In this document: piece by piece, positions 1 through 7,619 of the stretch | Layout: each line of letters opens with the position of its first letter | Position numbering within the stretch: the stretch's first letter is position 1 | Assembly (NCBI GenBank): GCA_021158265.1 | Contig: JAGGUY010000009.1 | Span: 1 to 32,828, forward strand | Origin: Thermoprotei archaeon | GTDB lineage: Archaea > Thermoproteota > Thermoprotei_A > EX4484-217-1 | Reading direction: 5' to 3' | Length of the DNA: 32,828 bases | Notes under the pieces: model-generated | What the model was told of the DNA's origin: nothing | The model's input: only the letters and a program-made list of their open reading frames with translations | The model's database searches: none | Translations under genes and position numbers: made by a program

Positions 1-974
1 CCCCTAGAACTAGAAATGGTCTGAAATGTAAATTCTGCGGAAACGAATGTTCACTAGGTAATGGTGAAAGAGGTTTTTGCGGAATAATAGTTAATAGGAA
101 TGGTAAATTAATGCCTATAACAAATGACTGGTCTAAGGCTGTAGGCCTATACTATCTTGATCCGCACCCTACAAACTGTGTTGCGGGGCCTGTATGTCCA
201 GCTAATACTTCGAGAGGATATCCTAAGTACACGAAAACTAAAGGTATTGAATATGGATATTCAAACTTAGCAGTATTCTATGGTGGATGCAATTTTGATT
301 GCCTATTCTGTCAAAACTATGATCATAAATCCATGAGTGTAAGGGGAAAACCATTAATGAGCATTGAAGAGTTACTTTATGAAGCTATGAAGCCTGAGGT
401 TTCCTGTGTTTGTTTCTTCGGAGGGGATCCAGGCCCCTTCATTGTCCATGCGCTTACGTTTTCAAGAAAACTCATGAAATTATCTAGGGAAAGGAATGTG
501 ATTAAGAGGGTATGTTGGGAAACGAATGGTTTTGAAAATCCCTCGCTCATGAGGGAAATGGCTAAGATAAGTATGGAAAGCGGGGGAATAGTTAAGATAG
601 ATTTTAAAGCATGGACACCGGAGGTTTATAAAGCTTTAGTAGGTGTTGATGCTTCGAGAAGAGTTAGAGAGAATGTTAAGTTAGTAGCGAAAATGTTTGA
701 TGAACGCCTGGAGCCTCCATTACTTGTGGTTTCAATATTGCTTGTTCCAGGATATGTTGACGTAGATGAGGTTAGAAGTATTGGCGAATACGTTGCTTCT
801 TTAAATCCTAAAATACCAGTTATTCTCCTAGCTTTTAGTCCTCAACATTTACTTTCAGATTTGCCGCCCACAAGTCGCGGTCACGCATATGAGGCATATA
901 GGGTTCTTAGGGACGAAATTGGTCTTAAAGAAGTGTATTTAGGTAATGTTTGGCTTTTAGGAAACTACTACTAA
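1..974 (+). CDS. Radical SAM protein, PflA-like / AmmeMemoRadiSam-type (5' truncated by window edge)
   Basis: Frame 3 is open from the window edge through the listed Met at 111 (upstream peptide PRTRNGLKCKFCGNECSLGNGERGFCGIIVNRNGKL). Radical SAM CxxxCxxC motif seen as CNFDCLFC. Confidence 0.88.
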   Translation, partial: PRTRNGLKCKFCGNECSLGNGERGFCGIIVNRNGKLMPITNDWSKAVGLYYLDPHPTNCVAGPVCPANTSRGYPKYTKTKGIEYGYSNLAVFYGGCNFDCLFCQNYDHKSMSVRGKPLMSIEELLYEAMKPEVSCVCFFGGDPGPFIVHALTFSRKLMKLSRERNVIKRVCWETNGFENPSLMREMAKISMESGGIVKIDFKAWTPEVYKALVGVDASRRVRENVKLVAKMFDERLEPPLLVVSILLVPGYVDVDEVRSIGEYVASLNPKIPVILLAFSPQHLLSDLPPTSRGHAYEAYRVLRDEIGLKEVYLGNVWLLGNYY

Positions 975-994
975 CACCTATTTCTTGAGTTCAT

Positions 995-1303
995 CTATTC
1001 TGGCGGAATCGAGTGAATATATCCTAAAACAATAGCTAATATTAGTAAACCCCATCCTAAAACAAGTATTACCTTAAGTATTTTCTTCGCTGATTCGAAA
1101 AGTACAAGAATTAAATATATTGCCGTTATTGAAGATAATATTCCGATAGCGTCAGCGTATTTCTGTGCTAAATCCGGATTCTCTTTGAGTACTGTAACCT
1201 CTAACGTGTACTTTACTATGTAAACTAGCCAGTTATAAAGCATTAAAAGACCTTCAATTATGTACTGAAGTATTGTTGCTGATTCTTGCATATCACGATT
1301 CAC
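995..1303 (-). CDS. Small hydrophobic membrane protein, unknown
   Basis: 102 aa ORF with two probable TM segments; fits the gap between flanking genes. Confidence 0.6.
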   Translation of the reverse strand: MNRDMQESATILQYIIEGLLMLYNWLVYIVKYTLEVTVLKENPDLAQKYADAIGILSSITAIYLILVLFESAKKILKVILVLGWGLLILAIVLGYIHSIPPE

Positions 1304-1376
1304 CCTATTAGATACTGTAGTTATTTAAAAACTAGTATTATATTTAATGGTTTAGGTATAGGGTTTGAATGCGAAA

Positions 1377-1895
1377 ATGGGTAATTTGGAAATAAAGCTT
1401 GTAGTAGGTGACATAACGGAAATGAATGTTGAAGCTATTGTTAACCCAGCAAATACGTTAATGATTATGGGGGGCGGTGTTGCTAAAGCGATTAAGATTA
1501 AGGGAGGTACTGAAATAGAGAGGGAAGCTAAGAGTAGAGCTCCAGTACCTATAGGAGAAGCCATTTCAACATCGGCTGGAAAGCTTAAGGCAAAATATGT
1601 TATTCATGCTCCTACAGTTCTCTATCCAGGCTTTAAATCGTCTGTAAAAAACGTTAAGAAAGCTGTCATTGCAGCCCTAAATGAGGCAGAAAGGCTAGGC
1701 GTGAGGGAAATTGCTTTTCCAAGCATGGGAACAGGTGTGGGAGGTTTAAAATATAGTGAAGCTGCTGAGTCAATGTTTAAAGCCATTAAGGAATATTCTA
1801 AAAAGCTAAGGAGTGTTCGTAGAATACTTATAGTCCTACGTAATAGAGAGGCTTATAATGAATTCGTAAATGCGCTAAAATCTATGATTGAATGA
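1377..1895 (+). CDS. Macrodomain (ADP-ribose binding) protein
   Basis: VGDITEMNVEAIVNPANTLMIMGGGVAKAI and FPSMGTGVGGL motifs typical of Macro domains. The ORF track starts at 1365; start taken at the internal Met (MGNLEIK). Confidence 0.88.
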   Translation: MGNLEIKLVVGDITEMNVEAIVNPANTLMIMGGGVAKAIKIKGGTEIEREAKSRAPVPIGEAISTSAGKLKAKYVIHAPTVLYPGFKSSVKNVKKAVIAALNEAERLGVREIAFPSMGTGVGGLKYSEAAESMFKAIKEYSKKLRSVRRILIVLRNREAYNEFVNALKSMIE

Positions 1896-1897
1896 AA

Positions 1898-1908
1898 CAT
1901 TTAAAACC
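1898..1908 (+). promoter_or_regulatory. TATA-like promoter of the ncRNA starting ~1932
   Basis: CATTTAAAACC about 25-30 nt upstream of the GC-rich RNA start. Confidence 0.5.
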
Positions 1909-1931
1909 CAAAGTAGATATTAATCATAAAT

Positions 1932-2165
1932 AGCCCCGGCTCTCACACTCCCCTAAGTTACCCAGCAAAAGGGATCGATGAAGGGGAGGCGGTCGCCGGG
2001 GCACACCACTATGTTAGGCGGGATGAAAGAGCCCCCTCGCGCCCCTCTCGACACTTAAACGTGGATGAGAGAGCTGGGCCGGCCTAGACCGCCCACCGAT
2101 GAGGTCCCAGTTGGGACACCGAAGAGGTTTGGAAATGTGGATTCCTCCGGCACCGAGGTTTTAAA
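1932..2165 (+). ncRNA. Structured ncRNA candidate; the 5' hairpin is H/ACA guide-like
   Basis: GC-rich island in AT-rich DNA, TATA box ~25-30 nt upstream, T-run at the 3' end. Hairpin GCCCCGGC(1933-1940)/GCCGGGGC(1995-2002) is followed directly by ACA (2003-2005). Inner stem CTCCCCT/AGGGGAG ends 14 nt before ACA. K-turn-like hairpin at 2045-2073. Confidence 0.65.
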
Positions 2166-2205
2166 TAAATCTTTTTAGCCGTTTGCTTCTTCTTTTAACA
2201 TGTAT

Positions 2206-2271
2206 GCTCCGATGACGAACGCGCCCTTCGTGAGGAATAGCTAATGACGAAGGGTGCAAACGCTGAGGAGC
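2206..2271 (+). ncRNA. C/D-box guide sRNA candidate
   Basis: Terminal stem GCTCC(2206-2210)/GGAGC(2267-2271) encloses C-box GATGA (2211-2215) and D-box CTGA (2263-2266). Internal C'-like AATGACGA (2243-2250). Confidence 0.65.
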
Positions 2272-2276
2272 ACATA

Positions 2277-2579
2277 ATGGAAATTGTGGGTGATTTGTTA
2301 TTGAGCGAAGCTAGAGCGTATATTAGGGTTTATGGTAGGGTTCAAGGTGTAGGCTACCGTTTCTTTACAGAGCGTCATGCTAGAAGGCTTGGGCTGAAAG
2401 GTTATGTTAGGAATTTAAGTGATGGTTCCGTAGAAGTAGTTGTTGAGGGAGATAGGATAAGGATAGAGGAGCTTATTGAGAGACTTAGGAAGGGGCCATT
2501 GTTAGCTAAGGTTGAAAGAATAGATGTGAGATGGGAGAAACCTAAAGGCGAGTTCTTCACATTCACAATACTATTTTAG
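2277..2579 (+). CDS. acyP: Acylphosphatase
   Basis: RVYGRVQGVGYRFFTERHARRLGLKGYVRNLSDGSVEVVVEG is the acylphosphatase signature. Start at 2277 (MEIVGDLL) preferred over track start 2244, which overlaps the sRNA. Confidence 0.9.
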   Translation: MEIVGDLLLSEARAYIRVYGRVQGVGYRFFTERHARRLGLKGYVRNLSDGSVEVVVEGDRIRIEELIERLRKGPLLAKVERIDVRWEKPKGEFFTFTILF

Positions 2580-3353
2580 TTCTTCAAGTATCTTAGCGGC
2601 ATTTCTCAAACATATGGGGATTTGTTCTCGTGGAATGTTTTCAGGGCATCTCTCTATGGTAAATCCGGCTTTACCTGATAAAGCATCTTTAAGCGATAGT
2701 GGTTCTCCCTTTCTCGAAATGTTTTCAACAGTAATACATCTTGGACCCGCCCATTTAAAGAGTAGGGGATGGACTTTCATGACCTCTTGCCACATTCTCC
2801 AAGCAACATATCTTATCTCCCATTGTGCTTTAACGCACATTCTTAACCCGAAGAAGTGGTGAAGTTCTCTAGCATTCATAGTTACAACAATTTTCGTAAT
2901 TACACCCTGGGGTAGAATGTAGCGAGCATCTTCAGGAGCAATACCCATATCTAAAAGTTTCAAATAAGCTTCATAAGATTCCTTAACGACCTTATCAAAT
3001 ATTCTCTTGGCTTCCTTATTCAACGCTATTCTTGGAGGCTTAACAACACCGAAGTATTCGCCAGTCATTCTAGCAAACCTTTGCGAAAGTTGAGTATAAC
3101 TAGCTATCCTATGTCTAATAAGCTGATGAGTACATACTCTACTACAGTTCTCTATTACGAAAGTGTATACTGAGTGCTCCCAAGGTGAAAAATGGTTTCT
3201 CTTAAGAGTCTCCTTAATCCAAACCTCAACTTCACTATCGGACATTTTATCCCATTGATACATGAAAGGCTTCCTAGATAATGACTGCTTAGCTGAAACA
3301 GCAACAAGCCTTTCACCATTGGGCGTGTACCTTATTAGCTTAACGGATATCAT
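2571..3353 (-). CDS. thyX: FAD-dependent thymidylate synthase ThyX
   Basis: RHRIASYTQLSQRFARM matches the ThyX RHRxxSxxxxSxR motif. Confidence 0.95.
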   Translation of the reverse strand: MISVKLIRYTPNGERLVAVSAKQSLSRKPFMYQWDKMSDSEVEVWIKETLKRNHFSPWEHSVYTFVIENCSRVCTHQLIRHRIASYTQLSQRFARMTGEYFGVVKPPRIALNKEAKRIFDKVVKESYEAYLKLLDMGIAPEDARYILPQGVITKIVVTMNARELHHFFGLRMCVKAQWEIRYVAWRMWQEVMKVHPLLFKWAGPRCITVENISRKGEPLSLKDALSGKAGFTIERCPENIPREQIPICLRNAAKILEELK

Positions 3354-3417
3354 AGTGTAACGACACCACAGTACAGTATTTCTCTAAGCTAAAGTTTAAA
3401 GCTATACGTCGAAAAGA

Positions 3418-4029
3418 TTGATCATGTATTTACGAATGGGTGGTTTCTTGAACATAGTTTTTATCACATCATCACCTAGGAGAATAGAACTCATAAGAAA
3501 ACTTAGGCTAAGATTCAAAATAGTTAAGCCAGTAGGCGAAGAAGACATCTTAGTGCCTAATAATCCATGCTTAACAGCGATATTACGGGCTAAATCCAAG
3601 GTTAGAAACTATATTATAGGCGAAAACGAAGTAGTTGTTTCCGCAGACACCATAGTTTCAATCAATGATAGGATACTGGGGAAACCTAGAGATAGAAATG
3701 AAGTAATAAGGTTCTTGGAAATGCTTAGTGGAAAAACACATGAGGTTATAACGGCAATATACGTGAAAACGAGAAATAGGGAGTATAGCGAATGTGTAAG
3801 AACTAAAGTTGTATTCAAAAAGCTTTCGCGAAGAGAAATCGAGTTCTATGTTAACACAGAAGAACCTCTGGATAAGGCGGGCGCATACGCTATTCAGGGA
3901 TTAGCATCACTGTTTATAAGGAAGATTATTGGAGACTACTATAATGTAATCGGATTTCCCGTGAATAGGCTCTACACTATACTTAAATCATACTTTGGAG
4001 TAGAAATAGACGATATCATTGAAAGGTAA
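3418..4029 (+). CDS. maf: Maf-like nucleotide pyrophosphatase
   Basis: ITSSPRRIELIRKL, SADTIVSINDRILGKPRDRNEVIRFLEMLSGKTHEVITAI, DKAGAYAIQGLASLFI. Confidence 0.92.
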   Translation: MIMYLRMGGFLNIVFITSSPRRIELIRKLRLRFKIVKPVGEEDILVPNNPCLTAILRAKSKVRNYIIGENEVVVSADTIVSINDRILGKPRDRNEVIRFLEMLSGKTHEVITAIYVKTRNREYSECVRTKVVFKKLSRREIEFYVNTEEPLDKAGAYAIQGLASLFIRKIIGDYYNVIGFPVNRLYTILKSYFGVEIDDIIER

Positions 4030-5212
4030 GGATCAGGTTAGCATAACCGTATACTGCTTTTTCAATATGCTTTAAGGGAACATGCTCGTTAGGTTGGTGA
4101 GCTAAGTCTTCATTCCCAGGACCAAACCCTATTGTTGCATACCCTTTCTCACCTGCAGAGTAAACTCCGTCTGTACTGAACTTCCAATAACCTATTGTTG
4201 CACCAGGTTTTATACGAGTTCTTATTGTGTTAAGTGCTTTTCTAACGTACATGCTCTTCTCATCTAGGACCCATGATTTAAAAAAGTCTTTCACCTTAAC
4301 TATTTTCCCTGTCCAAAACCTAAGCTCTTCCGTTAGAATAGAGACTCTAATCTTAAAACCTTCATGTTCGATATGTTCTTTCATCTTCCGGAATATGCGC
4401 AATATTGTGTCCTCTGTTTCGTAAGGCAAAATTCTTCTGTCAAAAATTACTCTACAGTAATCAGGTATTTGAGGTGTAACTTTAGGTGAACATTCTATTA
4501 CCGTAGGTGTTAGTGTTGAGTAACCAAGTTTCTCATGATATGACTTGGTTTTCTCGAAAGCTTCGAGAATACCAACTATAGATTTTGATGTAGCGCTTAA
4601 AGCGTTTAAGCCTAAATGCGGCATACTTGCATGCGCTGTTTTTCCTTGAACAACATATTCTATGAGGCATCTACCTCTATGTCCTACGTGCATGTTTAGG
4701 TTTGTTGCTTCACCTAGGATCACAATGTATGGCTTTCTTCTTATAGTGTTCTCTAAAGCATATTTGAAAGCTACTCCTTCAGCTGTTTCCTCATGTGTAA
4801 CAAACACGAGATACACTGTTCTCTCTATTTTATCAGGCAATAATGTTATTGAGGAAATCATTGATGCGAGAGAGGATTTCATATCAACAGCTCCTCTACC
4901 GTAAAGTTTATTGTCTATGATTTTGCCAGAGTAGGGATCAACTTTCCAGAGATCTCTATTTCCAGGCTCTACATGATCCATATGTCCCTCAAGAATTACA
5001 GGATCTTTATTTTCTACGCCTTCAATTTTAGCTATAACGTTACCTAACTCATCTATTATAAGGGAGTCTACTCCTAGGTTGCTTAAGGTATCCCTTATGT
5101 AATATGCTACCTCCTTTTCCTCCCCTGAGAGACTAGGTGTCCTTATTAGATCTTTAGCTATTTCAATAGCTAACTTGGCTGAATCAACCATTAACTTCAT
5201 ACCTCCGAGCAC
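4016..5212 (-). CDS. M20 family metallopeptidase / YgeY-type deacetylase
   Basis: LEGHMDHVEPG, GRGAVDMKSSLA, THEETAEGVAF, GHRGRCLIEYVVQGKTAHASMPHLGLNA. Confidence 0.9.
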   Translation of the reverse strand: MLGGMKLMVDSAKLAIEIAKDLIRTPSLSGEEKEVAYYIRDTLSNLGVDSLIIDELGNVIAKIEGVENKDPVILEGHMDHVEPGNRDLWKVDPYSGKIIDNKLYGRGAVDMKSSLASMISSITLLPDKIERTVYLVFVTHEETAEGVAFKYALENTIRRKPYIVILGEATNLNMHVGHRGRCLIEYVVQGKTAHASMPHLGLNALSATSKSIVGILEAFEKTKSYHEKLGYSTLTPTVIECSPKVTPQIPDYCRVIFDRRILPYETEDTILRIFRKMKEHIEHEGFKIRVSILTEELRFWTGKIVKVKDFFKSWVLDEKSMYVRKALNTIRTRIKPGATIGYWKFSTDGVYSAGEKGYATIGFGPGNEDLAHQPNEHVPLKHIEKAVYGYANLILTFQ

Positions 5213-5700
5213 TTAAGCACTTTGAAACTAAGCTTTAAAGATGTCAAAACCTTATTAATGTTTTTCATTACCTCTTCAAGACTTATATGCTCCATTACGA
5301 AGAAGTGCGAAGGACATTTACAATCGGTACTTCCAAACTTAGGGACATATTTGAACATTGTTGAGAAATACTTTGCGATTACATGTTCCACTTTTCTTCT
5401 AGGAATGATAATTACCGTAACAACTCTGCAACCTGTATTTGCGTTAAGCACGTAATCTATATGCCAAAACGTTTTCTTATCATGGTATTTTAAATGTCTA
5501 CTAACCCTACTAGCTAATCCCCCTTTATTAAATGCTGAACCTACATAAACGTAAACGTCCCAGTTTTTTAACATAATAGTTCCTAATGAACCTACTTTGA
5601 ACAAAACATTCTTAGGGCATTTGATAATCAAGATGTATGTTCCCTTATCCCTAGGTATTTCTTCCAAGACTTGTGCCTCATTATAAATGTTATTCCTCAA
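5197..5700 (-). CDS. DUF123 (GIY-YIG-related) domain protein
   Basis: KGTYILIIKCPKN...YVYVGSAFNKGGLASRVSRHLKYHDKKTFWHIDYVL. Confidence 0.85.
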   Translation of the reverse strand: MRNNIYNEAQVLEEIPRDKGTYILIIKCPKNVLFKVGSLGTIMLKNWDVYVYVGSAFNKGGLASRVSRHLKYHDKKTFWHIDYVLNANTGCRVVTVIIIPRRKVEHVIAKYFSTMFKYVPKFGSTDCKCPSHFFVMEHISLEEVMKNINKVLTSLKLSFKVLKCSEV

Positions 5701-5749
5701 CTAATTTATACTAGTGAAGCCGTAATAATGTTGATGAGGTTAAGAGGAA

Positions 5750-7144
5750 TTGAACCTGCTTAGCCTTAACGTTGATGAAATAGTTGAGAAAGGTAGAAAA
5801 GGGCTTATAACAGTAGCTATTCACGGCCTTGACATTGGAGGCCTTATACTTTCAGCAGTGTTTTTAAAAGCAGGTTTCATGGTTATAGGTGTGGATAGGG
5901 ATTCTGGAAGGGTTATTAGACTTAATCAGGGAATTCTTCCAAAACCTTACCCTTCAGAATTGGCTCCAATATTTAGAAAGTATGTTGCTGAAGAGAAATT
6001 TAGAGCGACAATAAACCACATATGGGCTTCTGAAAACAGTGATGTTTCAATAGTGATGATACCTCCCGAAGTTAAAAAGACACGGTCAGGTTTTGATGTT
6101 AATTTAAAGAACTTTTTAAACGTTGTTAAAGACGTTGGTAAGGGTATGAACGCTGGTAACTTAATAGTTATAGCGTCAAGTGTACCTCCAGGAACCACTA
6201 TTAAGATTGTAAAACCCATTCTTGAGCATTTAAGTGGGTTACGTGTTGAATACGATTTTGCACTAGGTTTCTATGCGGAAAAAGCTTCTGAAGGACCCAG
6301 CCTAAATAGCTTCATGAGCCAAAGACATTTGATAAGCGGGTTTGGTGCTAAGAGTCTCCGTGCTTTCTACGGTATTTTCAAGGCTGTTTTTGGAGAGAAT
6401 ATTTTAGCGTTAGAAGATATTACTTTAGCTGAAACAATGAACATATTATTTAAAACATATAAAGATGTGCTTTACGCATACGTAAACTCGCTGGTATCCT
6501 ACATGAGAAATATTGGAGTAAATATAAACTTAGTTGCTGAATATTTCCCTGAAATCTACGGATTAGAAATTCCTAAACCAACAGCCACAGCCTTTTCACC
6601 TAATGCCTTTAAAGAAACATACATTTTAATGAAAGAACTTGAAAAGCAAAATATGAATTACGAAATACTAAGGAGCGCTAGAGAAACTAACGAAAAAATA
6701 ATTGACAAAATAGTTGAGCTACTAGCTGAAGCAATAACTAAGATAGGTAAGGAACCTAAGAACATAAGAATAGCTATCTTAGGAGACGCTGTTAAGGAGA
6801 ACTCATCAGATCCCAGAGGCTCGCTAACCAAGATCATTGTTAGAGAGCTCTTAGGTGCTGGTATAAGGAAGGAAAACATAGTAGTTCATGATCCTTTCGT
6901 CATTGAAGATGAGGAGTTAAAGGTAAAGTTGACTGTGAATCTGAACCAAGCAGTAAAGGATGCGGACATAATCTTAACCTTAATACCACATAAGGTTTAC
7001 AGTGAAGTAACTGTTAGCGCGCTTAAAGCTATGAGTGGAAAGGAAAAGGTGGTTATAGTTGATGTAGCAAATATTCTAAGGAGAGATGCAATACCTTTAG
7101 GCTTAAGCTATGTAGGATTGGGAACACCATGGTATGAAGCGTAA
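5750..7144 (+). CDS. Nucleotide-sugar (UDP-glucose/GDP-mannose) dehydrogenase family protein, divergent active site
   Basis: Rossmann N-term, SVPPGTT, YAEKASEGPSL, C-terminal UDPG-binding domain. The canonical GGHCxPKD Cys is not seen. Confidence 0.82.
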   Translation: MNLLSLNVDEIVEKGRKGLITVAIHGLDIGGLILSAVFLKAGFMVIGVDRDSGRVIRLNQGILPKPYPSELAPIFRKYVAEEKFRATINHIWASENSDVSIVMIPPEVKKTRSGFDVNLKNFLNVVKDVGKGMNAGNLIVIASSVPPGTTIKIVKPILEHLSGLRVEYDFALGFYAEKASEGPSLNSFMSQRHLISGFGAKSLRAFYGIFKAVFGENILALEDITLAETMNILFKTYKDVLYAYVNSLVSYMRNIGVNINLVAEYFPEIYGLEIPKPTATAFSPNAFKETYILMKELEKQNMNYEILRSARETNEKIIDKIVELLAEAITKIGKEPKNIRIAILGDAVKENSSDPRGSLTKIIVRELLGAGIRKENIVVHDPFVIEDEELKVKLTVNLNQAVKDADIILTLIPHKVYSEVTVSALKAMSGKEKVVIVDVANILRRDAIPLGLSYVGLGTPWYEA

Positions 7145-7185
7145 TACATGAGAAACCCTTTATACCCGCTAAAAGCTAGAATATT

Positions 7186-7602
7186 TTGAATCGGGCGAAA
7201 AGTGTGAAAAAGACATTTCATGATAAGGACAGTAATGAAGAGTTTAGGAATTTCTTTGAATATTTCCTCTATGACTTCGTATCCTTAGCTAAGTTTCTGG
7301 AGGATCTACTAAATAGAGCAATTAGAGAGGAGGCGCAAGGTAAACTTGAAATTCACGAACTAGACGATAAGGTGGAGTTTCTGAATTTAAAAGATAAATT
7401 ATTGGTAATACTTGATTTCCAAGGTATATCTAATGAGGGAAAAGTGTTTGCTGAAATTAAAAACGGAATACTCTACGTTTCAGCATGGAGAGGAGATGTA
7501 AAATACTATAGGGAAATACCTTTAAGTAGAGATTTTTACATAGAAAATATCTCTCTTAGAAACGGTGTAGTTACAGTAACTTTGAAAAGGAAAAAGAAGT
7601 AA
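7186..7602 (+). CDS. Hsp20/alpha-crystallin-like small protein (divergent)
   Basis: C-terminal beta-rich segment ISLRNGVVTVTLKRKKK and DKLLVILDFQGISNEGKVFAEIKNGILYVSA resemble the Hsp20 core. Confidence 0.55.
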   Translation: MNRAKSVKKTFHDKDSNEEFRNFFEYFLYDFVSLAKFLEDLLNRAIREEAQGKLEIHELDDKVEFLNLKDKLLVILDFQGISNEGKVFAEIKNGILYVSAWRGDVKYYREIPLSRDFYIENISLRNGVVTVTLKRKKK

Positions 7603-7619
7603 TTAATGGGCAGTGGAAG

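Noticed and set aside
1352-1564. 70 aa minus-strand ORF and similar small antisense ORFs (e.g. 2614-2862, 3402-3599, 4227-4424, 10075-10392)
   Set aside because: Fully antisense to confident genes; composition consistent with shadow reading frames.
1932-2165. Assignment as SRP 7S RNA or RNase P RNA
   Set aside because: No GGAA...GGAGCA SRP helix 8 motif and no GAGGAAAGUC/ACAGAA-type RNase P motifs seen on either strand; a covariance-model scan is still needed.
5715-5765. TTGATGA C-box-like element before the sugar dehydrogenase gene
   Set aside because: No D box and it overlaps the coding start; probably chance.
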